Below, in pieces: positions 1 to 10,889 of a stretch of DNA of 64,000 nt. The stretch's first letter is position 1; each line of letters opens with the position of its first letter. Where the stretch lies: contig CAWESB010000016.1 in the NCBI GenBank assembly GCA_963811635.1, positions 62,001 to 126,000 on the forward strand, given 5' to 3'. The position numbers and the translations under genes were made by a program. The DNA comes from JAIBJN01 sp963811635. Its GTDB lineage: Bacteria > Actinomycetota > Thermoleophilia > Gaiellales > Gaiellaceae. A model generated the notes under the pieces. The model did no database searches, had not been told where the DNA came from, and was given only the letters and a program-made list of their open reading frames with translations.

Positions 1-1
1 G

Positions 2-121
2 CGGCTGGCCGAGGACCGCTACCGCTACTCCTCGAACGGCTTCTCGGCCGAGCTGGTCGTCGACGAGCACGGGCTGGTCGTCGACTACGAGGGCCTCTGG
101 CGCGCGATCGCGCGCGCGTAG
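2..121 (+). CDS. C-terminal fragment of a putative glycolipid-binding family protein
   Basis: Only the last 39 codons lie in the window; the gene begins to the left. The visible end contains the stretch AELVVDEHGLVVDYEGLW followed by a short basic/alanine tail and a TAG. A terminal pattern of the type LxVDxxGLVxDYxGLWRR is what I remember from the putative glycolipid-binding family (PF06475, formerly DUF1089), whose members are about 180-200 residues with no settled biochemical role. The match rests on about 20 residues, so the family is tentative, but the reading frame, codon use and stop look genuine. Confidence 0.45.
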   Translation, partial: RLAEDRYRYSSNGFSAELVVDEHGLVVDYEGLWRAIARA

Positions 122-268
122 GTACCCGCCCCGATTTTCGCGCTCTTTGCGAGGACTTCGTGGGGCATCCCTCGAAAGGGGGATCGGCGGTGGCCCTGGG
201 AAGCGTAGACTGGCTCGGTCGCAGGCGGAGTGGGTGCTCGAGGAGCCGTGCGGGGGCGCCGCGACGAG

Positions 269-286
269 TTATCCACATGATCCACA
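269..286 (+). promoter_or_regulatory. Two adjacent DnaA-box-like 9-mers
   Basis: TTATCCACA (269-277) matches the consensus DnaA box TTATNCACA exactly and is followed without a gap by TGATCCACA (278-286), which differs at one position. They lie 18 nt before the GTG of the next small ORF. No dnaA, dnaN or AT-rich unwinding region is visible, so this is not an origin on present evidence. It could be a DnaA-responsive regulatory site or chance. Confidence 0.35.
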
Positions 287-303
287 GCGACGTGGGGAGG
301 AAC

Positions 304-486
304 GTGACTGGACCCGGTGAACGCGAGCGCCCGCCTGCCGACGAGCAGGCGACGACGACCCCACCAGGCCACTTCCTCTCGCAGGAGCTGGAGTCCGACT
401 GCGCGCGCTTCCTCGAGGACGTGCGCACGCTCGTCCGGCGCCGAGAGCAGGTCTCGGCCGCCGTCGGCTTCGGCGCGCACCGCTAG
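304..486 (+). CDS. Small hypothetical protein, 60 aa
   Basis: The GTG start is preceded by GGGGAGG at 294-300, a good but close ribosome-binding site. The protein has a hydrophilic Pro/Glu/Arg-rich first third, then a predicted amphipathic helix (FLSQELESDCARFLEDVRTL) and ends GFGAHR. No signal peptide, membrane segment or recognisable domain is seen. It ends 4 nt inside the end of the convergent GGDEF gene. The same frame is open further upstream, but the ribosome-binding site favours this start. I do not recognise the family; its short length and high-GC context leave real doubt that it is expressed. Confidence 0.4.
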   Translation: MTGPGERERPPADEQATTTPPGHFLSQELESDCARFLEDVRTLVRRREQVSAAVGFGAHR

Positions 487-1661
487 CCGGAGCCCGGCTC
501 GAGCGCCCAGCCGCCGGGTGGGCCCTCCGCCTGCTGCACCTGGCCCTTGCCGCCTTCCTTGGCGCGGTAGAGGGCGTCGTCGGCACGCTGGAAGAGCGCG
601 ACCGCGTCGTCCTCGGGCCTGAGCTCGGCGATCCCCGCGGAGAGGCGCACCCGCTCGGCCGGGCCGGAGGCCCCCGAGCCGACCGCGAACTGGATACGCC
701 GGTAGAGCTGCTCGGCGTCCCGCGCCCCGGCCTCCGGGAGCACGACCGCGAACTCGTCGCCGCCCACGCGGCAGGCAATGTCAGACTGCCGCACGGCCCC
801 GTGCAGCCGTTCGGCGACGGCCGCGAGCACGTCGTCGCCCGCCAGGTGGCCGAGCCGGTCGTTCCATTCCTTGAAGTCGTCGATGTCGAGGATGATCAGC
901 GCCAGCCCGCGCTCGTAGCGCTGGGCCCGGGCGCTTTCGCGCTCGAGGGTCTCGTGGAAGTAGCGGCGGTTGTGCAGGCCGGTGAGCGCGTCGATATCGG
1001 CGAGCTGCCGTGCCTCGCGGAACTCCTGGGCGTTCCTGATCGCGGGCGCGCTCGTCTGGGCCAGAGTCTCGAGGTCGGCGACCTCCTCGTCCTCGGGCAC
1101 CCGGTCGTCGCCGCGCCAGAAGACCGCCAGCGTCCCGATCGTCCCGATGTGCTCCTCCCGGAGAGGGACGGCGACACCGCCGCGGATGAGGTCGCCGCCG
1201 GGCTCGGGCCCGCCGGCGCCGAAGCGGTAGCTGATGCGGACGGCCCGCGCGCCGCCGGATGGGGAGGTGGAGACGGGTTGGCGCGCCGCCTCCTCGGCGG
1301 ACATCCCGAAGGTGGCGATGATCGGCGTCTCCTCCGTCTGCCGGACGACGGCCATGGCCGCGTCGATCCCGTCGGTCGAGGCCGCGGCCGCCAGGGTCCG
1401 CTCGAGGACGGCGTCGAGGTCGATCGACGTCGCGATCTCGGCCAGCCGCCGGGAGCGCTCCGTCTCGGCGCGCGCATCCTCGAGCGCGTCCTCGAGGACT
1501 TCGGGGGCCGTCTCGGCGTCCGGTCCCGCCGAAATCCCGTCGCTGCCGGTCCGCCGGAGCACGAGCGCGAGCAGCACGAGCGACGCCGTCAGGGCGAGGA
1601 CGGCCGCGCCGACGGCGAAGCCGACGGCGATCCAGGTGGCGGTGTCGGCAAGCGGAGGCAT
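483..1661 (-). CDS. Membrane-anchored GAF-GGDEF protein (probable diguanylate cyclase)
   Basis: This 392-aa protein probably makes the second messenger c-di-GMP from two GTP. From the N terminus it has one membrane segment (about residues 10-36, Ala/Leu/Val-rich), a short coiled linker (55-80), a GAF-like sensor (about 75-215) and a GGDEF domain (about 220-385) starting at DALTGLHNRR. The active-site motif is a perfect GGDEF. RQSD lies exactly five residues before it, matching the RxxD allosteric I-site, so product inhibition is likely. The start is the ATG at 1661; an in-frame upstream ATG at 1706 would add 15 Arg/Pro-rich residues and spoil the N-terminal membrane segment. It is divergent from rpsL, 173 nt away, and unrelated to translation. 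The signal sensed by the GAF domain cannot be read from sequence. Confidence 0.85.
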   Translation of the reverse strand: MPPLADTATWIAVGFAVGAAVLALTASLVLLALVLRRTGSDGISAGPDAETAPEVLEDALEDARAETERSRRLAEIATSIDLDAVLERTLAAAASTDGIDAAMAVVRQTEETPIIATFGMSAEEAARQPVSTSPSGGARAVRISYRFGAGGPEPGGDLIRGGVAVPLREEHIGTIGTLAVFWRGDDRVPEDEEVADLETLAQTSAPAIRNAQEFREARQLADIDALTGLHNRRYFHETLERESARAQRYERGLALIILDIDDFKEWNDRLGHLAGDDVLAAVAERLHGAVRQSDIACRVGGDEFAVVLPEAGARDAEQLYRRIQFAVGSGASGPAERVRLSAGIAELRPEDDAVALFQRADDALYRAKEGGKGQVQQAEGPPGGWALEPGSG

Positions 1662-1834
1662 GTGTGGCCGCGACCCCAAGATACGCGGGCGGCGAGGCCG
1701 GGACAATCCCTGGCGGCAGCCCGCGTTCAGCTGCTAGCATGCCGCAAGGTTCGGCTTGGGCCCGCCCCACGCCGACCTTTTGTTGCGTCTAGGAGCCGTC
1801 CTAAGACACCTCGAGAGAGAAGGATCCGCACCGC

Positions 1835-2206
1835 GTGCCGACCGTGAATCAGCTCGTTCGGAAGGGTCGCAAGACCCCTCCCTCCAAGGTCAAGACACCC
1901 GCCCTCCGCGGCGCCCCGCAGAAGCGGGGAGTTTGCACGCGCGTGTACACGACGACGCCGAAGAAGCCGAACTCCGCGCTGCGCAAGGTGGCGCGGGTGC
2001 GGCTCACGAACCAGATGGAGGTCGGCGCGTACATCCCCGGCGAGGGGCATAACCTCCAGGAGCACTCCGTCGTCCTGATTCGAGGCGGCCGCGTCAAGGA
2101 TCTCCCAGGGTTCCGCTACAAGGTGATCCGCGCCGCGCTCGATGCCGGCGGTGTCCCCGACCGGCGGCAGGCGCGCTCCAAGTACGGCGCGAAGAAGGGC
2201 CAGTAG
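1835..2206 (+). CDS. rpsL: 30S ribosomal protein S12
   Basis: S12 sits at the decoding centre of the small subunit and is needed for tRNA selection accuracy. The 123-aa protein starts at GTG (PTVNQLVRKG) after an AGAAGGAT ribosome-binding site. The decoding loops TTTPKKPNSALRK and GGRVKDLPG are intact, with the lysines at the usual streptomycin-resistance positions unchanged, so the sequence reads as wild type. It opens the super-operon; the promoter should lie in 1662-1834, where TAGCAT at about 1737 is a possible -10 but no good -35 is visible. rpoB and rpoC are not directly upstream. rpsG follows after 1 nt. Confidence 0.97.
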   Translation: MPTVNQLVRKGRKTPPSKVKTPALRGAPQKRGVCTRVYTTTPKKPNSALRKVARVRLTNQMEVGAYIPGEGHNLQEHSVVLIRGGRVKDLPGFRYKVIRAALDAGGVPDRRQARSKYGAKKGQ

Positions 2207-2207
2207 C

Positions 2208-2678
2208 ATGCCGCGCCGCGCAGAGATTCCCGTCCGCGAGCTCGACCCGGATCCGCTCTACGGCTCCAAGCTCGTCTCGCAGGTGGTCAACAAGGTCATG
2301 ATCAAGGGCAAGAAGTCGACAGCCGAGCACATCGTCTACTCCGCGCTGGAGAAGGTCGGCGAGCGGACCGGCAAGCCGCCCGTCGAGGTGCTCGAGCAGG
2401 CCGTGAAGACCGTGACCCCGGTCCTCGAGGTCCGCTCTCGCCGTGTCGGCGGCGCCAACTACCAGGTGCCCGTCGAGGTGCCGCAGCGCCGCGCGCGCAC
2501 GCTCGCGGTGCGCTGGCTCGTGGGCTTCGCCCGCGACCGCCGAGAGAAGGCGATGGACGAGAAGCTCGCCAACGAGATCATGGACGCGCTCAACCAGCAG
2601 GGCGGCGCGTTCAAGCGCAAGGACGACCTCTACCGGATGGCGCAGGCCAACAAGGCCTTCGCCCACTACAGGTGGTAG
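2208..2678 (+). CDS. rpsG: 30S ribosomal protein S7
   Basis: S7 nucleates assembly of the 30S head and contacts E-site tRNA. The 156-aa length is standard and the start MPRRAEIPVRELDPDP, immediately after the rpsL stop, is typical. The conserved RRVGGANYQVPVEV region (near residue 77) and the helical C-terminal half ending MAQANKAFAHYRW are present. In the usual str-operon arrangement S7 can repress its own translation and that of fusA; no obvious regulatory structure is seen in the 1-nt rpsL gap. fusA begins 2 nt after its stop. Confidence 0.97.
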   Translation: MPRRAEIPVRELDPDPLYGSKLVSQVVNKVMIKGKKSTAEHIVYSALEKVGERTGKPPVEVLEQAVKTVTPVLEVRSRRVGGANYQVPVEVPQRRARTLAVRWLVGFARDRREKAMDEKLANEIMDALNQQGGAFKRKDDLYRMAQANKAFAHYRW

Positions 2679-2680
2679 CC

Positions 2681-4781
<2,101 letters not shown>

Positions 4782-4802
4782 GAAAGACCACCGGAGGAGC
4801 TG

Positions 4803-5993
<1,191 letters not shown>

Positions 5994-6009
5994 GGATCGG
6001 AGAGACCGC

Positions 6010-6318
6010 TTGCCCCAGCAGAAGATCCGCATCCGCCTCAAGGGGTACGACCACACCCAGCTCGACCGGTCGGCGCTGTCGATCGTCGAGACGGCGCAGC
6101 GCACCGGCGCGACCGTGACCGGGCCGGTGCCGCTGCCCACCGAGAAGAACGTCTACACGGTGATCCGCAGCCCGTTCAAGGACAAGGACTCCCGTGAGCA
6201 CTTCGAGGTGCGCACGCACAAGCGCCTGATCGACATCCACTCGCCGACCCCGAAGACGGTCGACTCCCTGATGCGGCTGGATCTCCCTGCCGGCGTCGAC
6301 ATCGAGATCAAGCTCTGA
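6010..6318 (+). CDS. rpsJ: 30S ribosomal protein S10
   Basis: S10 is a 30S head protein that also acts as NusE in transcription antitermination. The 102-aa sequence with IRIRLKGYDHTQLDRS, THKRLIDIHSPTPKTV and the terminal VDIEIKL is typical. The start codon is TTG, with GGATCGGAGAG in front; the N terminus MPQQKIRIRLKGYD fits homologues. The stop TGA overlaps the rplC ATG (TGATG), indicating translational coupling. Confidence 0.97.
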   Translation: MPQQKIRIRLKGYDHTQLDRSALSIVETAQRTGATVTGPVPLPTEKNVYTVIRSPFKDKDSREHFEVRTHKRLIDIHSPTPKTVDSLMRLDLPAGVDIEIKL

Positions 6319-6938
6319 TGAAAGGGATCATCGGCAGGAAGCTGGGCATGACGCAGGTCTTCGACCAGGACACCGGCGTCCTCACGCCCGTGACGGTGAT
6401 CGAGGCGGGGCCCTGCCCCGTGGTCGCCGTGCGGACGGAGGAGGCCGACGGCTACAACGCCGTCCAGCTCGCCTTCGACGAGGTGTCCGAGCGCAAGCTC
6501 ACGAAGCCCGAGCTCGGGCACCTCGCCAAGCACAAGGTCGGGCCGCACCGACGGCTCGTGGAGCTCCGTGGGCCGAGCGAGCTCGCCCCTGGGGAGACCG
6601 TCACCGTCGAGGCCTTCGAGCCGGGCGAGAAGATCAAGATCACCGGTGTCTCCATCGGCAAGGGCTTCCAGGGGACGATCAAGCGTCACAACTTCAGCCG
6701 CGGCCCGGTCTCCCACGGCTCGCACAACGTCCGCAAGCCGGGCTCCATCGGGGCATCGGCCACGCCCTCGCGCGTCTTCAAGGGCATCAAGATGGCCGGC
6801 CGGATGGGCGGCAAGCGGGTGACCCAGCTCGGGCTCACCGTCGTCGACCGCGACGTCGAGCAGAACCTGCTCCTCGTCAAGGGGGCCGTGCCCGGCCACA
6901 AGAACGGCTACGTCGTCGTGCGGGAGGACGGCCGCTGA
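6318..6938 (+). CDS. rplC: 50S ribosomal protein L3
   Basis: L3 is a primary 23S rRNA-binding protein near the peptidyl-transferase centre. The 206-aa protein starts MKGIIGRKLGMTQVF and contains the loop around SHGSHNVRKPGSIGASATPSRVFKG that reaches into the large-subunit core, plus the typical MAGRMGGKRVTQLGL segment. It overlaps rpsJ and rplD by one base each (TGATG at both ends), so the three are translationally coupled. Nothing unusual is seen. Confidence 0.97.
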   Translation: MKGIIGRKLGMTQVFDQDTGVLTPVTVIEAGPCPVVAVRTEEADGYNAVQLAFDEVSERKLTKPELGHLAKHKVGPHRRLVELRGPSELAPGETVTVEAFEPGEKIKITGVSIGKGFQGTIKRHNFSRGPVSHGSHNVRKPGSIGASATPSRVFKGIKMAGRMGGKRVTQLGLTVVDRDVEQNLLLVKGAVPGHKNGYVVVREDGR

Positions 6939-7570
6939 TGGCAGCGCCGAAGGCACCTGTGCTCGATGTGTCGGGCAAGAAGTCGAAGGACGTCACCCTC
7001 ACCGAGGCCGTGTTCGCGGCCGAGATCCGCTCGCACCTCGTCCACGAGGCCGTGCGGGCCGAAGCCGCCGCTGCGCGCTCCGGCACCCGGGCGGCCAAGA
7101 GCCGCGGGCTCGTCTCCGGCGGGCGCGCCAAGCCGTGGCGGCAGAAGGGCACCGGCCGCGCCCGCGCGGGCACGACCCGGGCGCCGCAGTGGACGGGCGG
7201 CGGCGTCGCGTTCGCGCCGACGCCGCGCAGCTTCGACGTGAAGGTCAACCGCAAGGTGCGCCGCGCCGCCTTCCGTGCAGCTCTCTCGGACCACGCCGGG
7301 CGCGGGACGCTCGCCGTCCTCGACGCGGGCGGGTTCAGCGAGCCCTCGACCAAGACAGCCGCGGCCCTGCTTGCCGCCTGGGGCGCCGACCTCCCGCTGC
7401 TCGTGATCGCGCAGCCCGAGGAGCAGGCGCTCGTCAAGAGCTTCCGCAACCTGCCCAGGTTGCTCGTCCTCGAGCCGTCCGAGCTCGAGGTCGGCGCGAT
7501 CGTCTGGGCGCGCTCGGTGCTCGCCACCGAGGGAGCCCTCGAGCGCGTGAGCGAGGCGATGTCCAAGTGA
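6938..7570 (+). CDS. rplD: 50S ribosomal protein L4
   Basis: L4 binds 23S rRNA domain I and lines the exit tunnel; in some bacteria it also represses the S10 operon. The 210-aa protein begins MAAPKAPVLDVSGKKSKDVTL and has the long tunnel loop around SRGLVSGGRAKPWRQKGTGRARAGTTRAPQWTGGG (split here: residues about 50-85) and a Rossmann-like C-terminal half (LLVLEPSELEVGAIVWARSV). Its stop overlaps the GTG of rplW (GTGA). Confidence 0.97.
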   Translation: MAAPKAPVLDVSGKKSKDVTLTEAVFAAEIRSHLVHEAVRAEAAAARSGTRAAKSRGLVSGGRAKPWRQKGTGRARAGTTRAPQWTGGGVAFAPTPRSFDVKVNRKVRRAAFRAALSDHAGRGTLAVLDAGGFSEPSTKTAAALLAAWGADLPLLVIAQPEEQALVKSFRNLPRLLVLEPSELEVGAIVWARSVLATEGALERVSEAMSK

Positions 7571-8238
7571 GCCTCGACCCGCGCCAGGTCATCATCACCC
7601 CGGTCGTCTCGGAGAAGAGCTACAGCCTGATCGAGGACAACAAGTACTCGTTCCGCGTGCATCCGAAGGCGCACAAGACGCAGATCCGCCAGGCCGTCGA
7701 GCAGCTGTTCGACGTCAAGGTCGTGTCGGTGAACGTCCTCAAGGTTCAGCCGAAGCCGAAGCGGCGCGCCTTCAGCCGCGGGACGAAGCCGGGCTGGAAG
7801 AAGGCGATCGTCCAGCTCCGCGCCGGTGACAAGATCGAGATCTTCGAAGGGGCGGCAGTCAAGTGGCTCGCCTCGCAACATTCGGCGGTGCCCGGTGCGC
7901 CAGCACGCTGCGCCGCGCGGCGTCCTCAGTCCCGCCCGGGCTTTCCAGCCCGAGCGCTCCCTGCGTCCTTGCCTGGCTTGGTGCTCGCGCCCCGGGCATC
8001 CACCAATGTCACGAGGCGAGCCACTGATGGCTTTGAGGAAGTACAAGCCGACGTCGCCGGGCCGGCGCTTCCGCTCGGTCTCGACCTTCGAGGAGATCAC
8101 GAAGACCGAGCCCGAGAAGTCGCTGCTCGAGCCCGTGAAGCGCAAGGGCGGCCGCAACAACCAGGGCCGGATCACGACGCGCCACCAGGGCGGCGGTCAC
8201 AAGCGCCGCTACCGGGTGATCGACTTCAAGCGCCGTAA
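7567..8238 (+). CDS. rplW: 50S ribosomal protein L23 with an abnormal read-through C-terminus
   Basis: L23 sits at the tunnel exit and is the docking site for SRP and trigger factor. The GTG start overlaps the rplD stop. Residues 1-98 (SLDPRQVIITPVVSEKSY ... KIEIFEGAAV) are a complete L23 of normal length. From codon 99 the frame enters the structured element at 7862-8025 without meeting a stop, crosses it, and continues 211 nt into rplB in the wrong frame to a TAA at 8236-8238. As written, L23 would be 223 aa with about 125 unrelated residues. Removing about 161 nt of the element would leave AAG TGA TGG: a 99-aa L23 whose stop overlaps the rplB ATG, as at neighbouring junctions. Whether the long form is made is unknown. 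Confidence 0.85.
   Translation: MSLDPRQVIITPVVSEKSYSLIEDNKYSFRVHPKAHKTQIRQAVEQLFDVKVVSVNVLKVQPKPKRRAFSRGTKPGWKKAIVQLRAGDKIEIFEGAAVKWLASQHSAVPGAPARCAARRPQSRPGFPARALPASLPGLVLAPRASTNVTRRATDGFEEVQADVAGPALPLGLDLRGDHEDRAREVAARAREAQGRPQQPGPDHDAPPGRRSQAPLPGDRLQAP
7862..8025 (+). repeat. Structured intergenic element, copy A (rplW/rplB)
   Basis: Inverted ends: AGTGGCTCGCCTCG (7862-7875) pairs perfectly with 8012-8025, then a CA/CA internal loop (7876-7877 and 8010-8011), then ACATT/AATGT (7878-7882, 8005-8009). An inner stem TGCCCGG (7889-7895) pairs with CCGGGCA (7992-7998). The core carries GCGTCCTCAGTC and GCTCCCTGCGTCCTTGC, flanking the hairpin CGGGCT-TTCC-AGCCCG (7937-7952). Two further copies lie at 12325-12484 and 18009-18170; the core blocks are nearly identical while the stems differ in sequence but keep pairing. 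The rplB ATG begins 2 nt after the right end, and an in-frame ATG at 8006 lies inside it. RNA-level structure and insertion at a stop/start overlap are inferred. Confidence 0.8.
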
Positions 8239-8869
8239 GGACGGCGTCCCGGCGAAGGTCGCCTCGATCGAGTACGACCCGAATCGGTCGGCGCGCATCG
8301 CACTGCTCCACTACGCGGACGGCGCCAAGGCCTACATCCTCGCGCCCGCGGGCCTGCGGGTCGGCGCGCGCGTGGAGTCGGGCCCCGAGGCCGACATCAA
8401 GCCCGGGAACGCACTCCCGCTCGCCAACATCCCCACCGGCACGCTCGTCCACAACGTCGAGCTGAAGCCGGGCCGGGGAGGCCAGATGGCGCGAAGCGCC
8501 GGCTCGGGCGTCCAGCTCGTCGCCAAGGACGGCGGCTACGGCGTCCTCCGCCTGCCCTCGGGCGAGATGCGCAGGGTGCCGCTCACCTGCCGCGCGACCG
8601 TCGGCCAGGTCGGGAACACCGACCATGAGAACATCTCGAGCGGGAAGGCGGGCCGCAGCCGCTGGCTCGGCAAGCGCCCGACCGTGCGCGGCTCCGCCAT
8701 GAACCCAGTCGACCACCCGCACGGGGGCGGCGAGGGCAAGTCGAAGGGCGGCCGCCACCCGGTCACCCCGTGGGGCGTGCCGACGCTCGGCAAGCGCACG
8801 CGCCGCAAGCACAAGGAATCCGACAAGCTCATCGTCCGCGGCCGCCGTCGCGGGAAGGAGCGCCGCTAA
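8027..8869 (+). CDS. rplB: 50S ribosomal protein L2
   Basis: L2 is required for subunit joining and peptidyl transfer. The 280-aa protein from ATG 8027 (MALRKYKPTSPGRR) is full length. It has the RNA-binding SH3/OB part and the conserved C-terminal NPVDHPHGGGEG, whose histidine is the classic essential residue. The start lies 2 nt after the right end of structured element A. An in-frame ATG at 8006 within the element would add seven residues (MSRGEPL). rpsS follows with no gap. Confidence 0.97.
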   Translation: MALRKYKPTSPGRRFRSVSTFEEITKTEPEKSLLEPVKRKGGRNNQGRITTRHQGGGHKRRYRVIDFKRRKDGVPAKVASIEYDPNRSARIALLHYADGAKAYILAPAGLRVGARVESGPEADIKPGNALPLANIPTGTLVHNVELKPGRGGQMARSAGSGVQLVAKDGGYGVLRLPSGEMRRVPLTCRATVGQVGNTDHENISSGKAGRSRWLGKRPTVRGSAMNPVDHPHGGGEGKSKGGRHPVTPWGVPTLGKRTRRKHKESDKLIVRGRRRGKERR

Positions 8870-9154
8870 GTGAGTAGATCCAGCAAGAAGGGGCCCTTCG
8901 TGGAGGCGGCCCTCATGAAGCGCATCGAGACGATGAACGAATCCGGCGAGAAGCGGCCGCTCCGGACGTGGTCGCGCACGTCGACGATCTTCCCCGAGAT
9001 GGTCGGCCACACCATCGCCGTGCACAACGGCAAGAACCACCTGCCCGTCTTCGTGACGGAGGCGATGGTCGGCCACAAGCTGGGCGAGTTCGCTCCGACG
9101 CGGATGTTCCGCGGACACTCCGGCGACCGCAAGACCGAGGTCAAGCGCAAGTAA
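8870..9154 (+). CDS. rpsS: 30S ribosomal protein S19
   Basis: S19 forms a head complex with S13 and contacts the A-site finger and L5. The 94-aa protein starts at the GTG directly after the rplB TAA and has SRSSKKGPFVEAALMKRI, the HNGKNHLPVFVTEAMVGHKLGEF core and the terminal GHSGDRKTEVKRK. Its TAA overlaps the rplV ATG (TAATG). Confidence 0.97.
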   Translation: MSRSSKKGPFVEAALMKRIETMNESGEKRPLRTWSRTSTIFPEMVGHTIAVHNGKNHLPVFVTEAMVGHKLGEFAPTRMFRGHSGDRKTEVKRK

Positions 9155-9894
9155 TGGCCGCAGTCGAGACACGCTCGCAGGTCCGAGCCGAGGCGCGCTA
9201 CGTGCGCGCGGCGCCCCGCAAGGCGCAGCTCATCGTCGACCAGATCCGCGGCCGCTCCGTGCCCGAGGCCCGCACCATTCTCGCGTTCATGACGCGCGAT
9301 GCCGCCAACGACGTCCGCAAGGTGCTCGACTCGGCCGCCGCGAACGCGGAGGCGAACCACGGCCTCATGGCCGACGAGCTCTACGTCGTCAGCGCCTTCG
9401 TCGGCGCCGGCCCGACCCTGAAGCGCTGGCGCGCCCGCGCGCGCGGCCGCGTGGGGCGGGTCAAGAAGCGGACCTGCCACATCACGATCGCGCTCGCACT
9501 CCCGACCGGCGAGGAGATCCCGGCGCCGATCGAGCGCCCGGCTCCCGTCACCTTGACCGAGGAGCCCGAGCCGATCATCGTCGACGAGACCGGCGCCGTC
9601 GTCGAGGAGGAGGCTCCGGTCGAGGAGGCTCCTGCCGAGGAGAAGCCGAAGCGGACGCGCTCCCGCACGAAGGCGGAGGAGCCGGCGACCGCCGACGCGG
9701 AGGCCGGGCCCGCGGTCGAAGCCGAGGACGCTCCGGCCGAGGAGAAGCCGAAGCCCAAGCGCACGCGCGCGGCCAAGCCGAAGGCAGACGCCGAGGCGAC
9801 CGAGGAGCCGAAGGCTCCCGCCAAGCCGAGGAGCCGGAAGAAGCCGGCCGCCGAGGCCGAGACACCCGAGACGGACGAGGGGAGCGAGAGCTAG
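9154..9894 (+). CDS. rplV: 50S ribosomal protein L22 with a long acidic/basic C-terminal extension
   Basis: L22 lines the exit tunnel; its beta-hairpin (RWRARARGRVGRVKKRTCHITIAL around residues 88-112) is intact. The conserved protein ends near residue 115, but the frame continues for about 130 residues rich in Ala, Glu, Pro and Lys. The tail has alternating acidic (EEEAPVEEAPAEE) and basic (KPKRTRSRTK, KPKPKRTRAAKPK) blocks and ends TPETDEGSES. The total is 246 aa, about twice the usual length. The tail keeps the codon bias of the operon and the rpsC GTG overlaps its stop, so it is translated unless processed. Similar tails occur on S3, S5 and L15 here. Function unknown; surface charge or flexible contacts are guesses. 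Confidence 0.95.
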   Translation: MAAVETRSQVRAEARYVRAAPRKAQLIVDQIRGRSVPEARTILAFMTRDAANDVRKVLDSAAANAEANHGLMADELYVVSAFVGAGPTLKRWRARARGRVGRVKKRTCHITIALALPTGEEIPAPIERPAPVTLTEEPEPIIVDETGAVVEEEAPVEEAPAEEKPKRTRSRTKAEEPATADAEAGPAVEAEDAPAEEKPKPKRTRAAKPKADAEATEEPKAPAKPRSRKKPAAEAETPETDEGSES

Positions 9895-10889
9895 TGGGTC
9901 AGAAGATCCATCCCGGCGGCCTGCGCGTGGGAGTCATCCACGACTGGAAGTCCAACTGGTACACGGGCTCGAAGGAGTTCCCGGCCTACATCATCGAGGA
10001 CGTCAAGATCCGCGAGCACATCTACGGCAAGCTCGGGCACGCGGGCCTGTCGGACATCCTCATCCGCAAGGACAAGCAGCGGATCACGATCGACATCTAC
10101 ACGGCCCGGCCGGGGATCGTCATCGGCAAGTCCGGCGCGGAGGTGGACGCGCTCAGGCGCGAGATCCACGGAATGACCCACAAGAACGTCCAGATCAACA
10201 TCAACGAGATCAAGCGCCCCGAGCTCGACGCCAAGCTCGTGGCCCAGTCGATCGCCGAGCAGCTCCAGAACCGCGTCAGCTTCCGACGCGCGATGAAGCG
10301 TTCGCTCGCCTCGGCCATTCGCTCCGGCGCCAAGGGCGTGAAGATCACCTGCGGCGGCCGCCTGGGCGGCGCGGAGATGTCGCGCTCGGAGACCTACTCC
10401 GAGGGCCGCGTCCCGCTGCACACGCTGCGCGCGGACATCGACTACGGCTTCGCCGAGGCGAAGACGACTTACGGCCGCATCGGCGTCAAGGTCTGGATCA
10501 ACAAGGGCGAGATCATGCCCGAGGGCTTCGACAGCGGCGAGCGCGGTGCAGGCGGACGGCTGGGCGAGCAGGACCAGGCCCGCCGTAGGGGCGGGCGCCG
10601 CGACGGGCTCGGCCCGGTGGGCGGCCAGGGTGGCCGCCGCGGAGGTGGCGACCGAGAGGGCCTCGGCCCCGTCGGGCGCCCGCGCCGCGGCCAGCGCCGC
10701 CGCTCCGAGAGCCGCGACCAGCAGCAACAGCAGCAGGCCCCCGCCGAGGAGACGCAGGAGCAGCCTCAGGCCGAGGCCGCCCCGCCGGAGCCCGAGGCGC
10801 AGGCCCCCGAAGCGCAGGCCCCCGAGGCGCAGGCCCCCGAGCCCGCAGCACCCGAAACGCCTCCGGTTGAGGACGGGAGTGAGTCGTAG
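9894..10889 (+). CDS. rpsC: 30S ribosomal protein S3 with a low-complexity C-terminal tail
   Basis: S3 is part of the mRNA entry tunnel and has helicase activity together with S4. The GTG start overlaps the rplV stop. The KH type-2 domain with GIVIGKSGAEVDALR (near residue 75) and the C-terminal domain with SRSETYSEGRVPLHTLRADIDYG are complete by about residue 215. They are followed by a Gly/Arg-rich stretch (GRRDGLGPVGGQGGRRGGG), a run of six Gln, and a triple QAPEA repeat, ending EDGSES. Length is 331 aa against about 220-230 typically. The ending EDGSES resembles the L22 ending DEGSES, suggesting related tail sequences. Confidence 0.95.
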   Translation: MGQKIHPGGLRVGVIHDWKSNWYTGSKEFPAYIIEDVKIREHIYGKLGHAGLSDILIRKDKQRITIDIYTARPGIVIGKSGAEVDALRREIHGMTHKNVQININEIKRPELDAKLVAQSIAEQLQNRVSFRRAMKRSLASAIRSGAKGVKITCGGRLGGAEMSRSETYSEGRVPLHTLRADIDYGFAEAKTTYGRIGVKVWINKGEIMPEGFDSGERGAGGRLGEQDQARRRGGRRDGLGPVGGQGGRRGGGDREGLGPVGRPRRGQRRRSESRDQQQQQQAPAEETQEQPQAEAAPPEPEAQAPEAQAPEAQAPEPAAPETPPVEDGSES

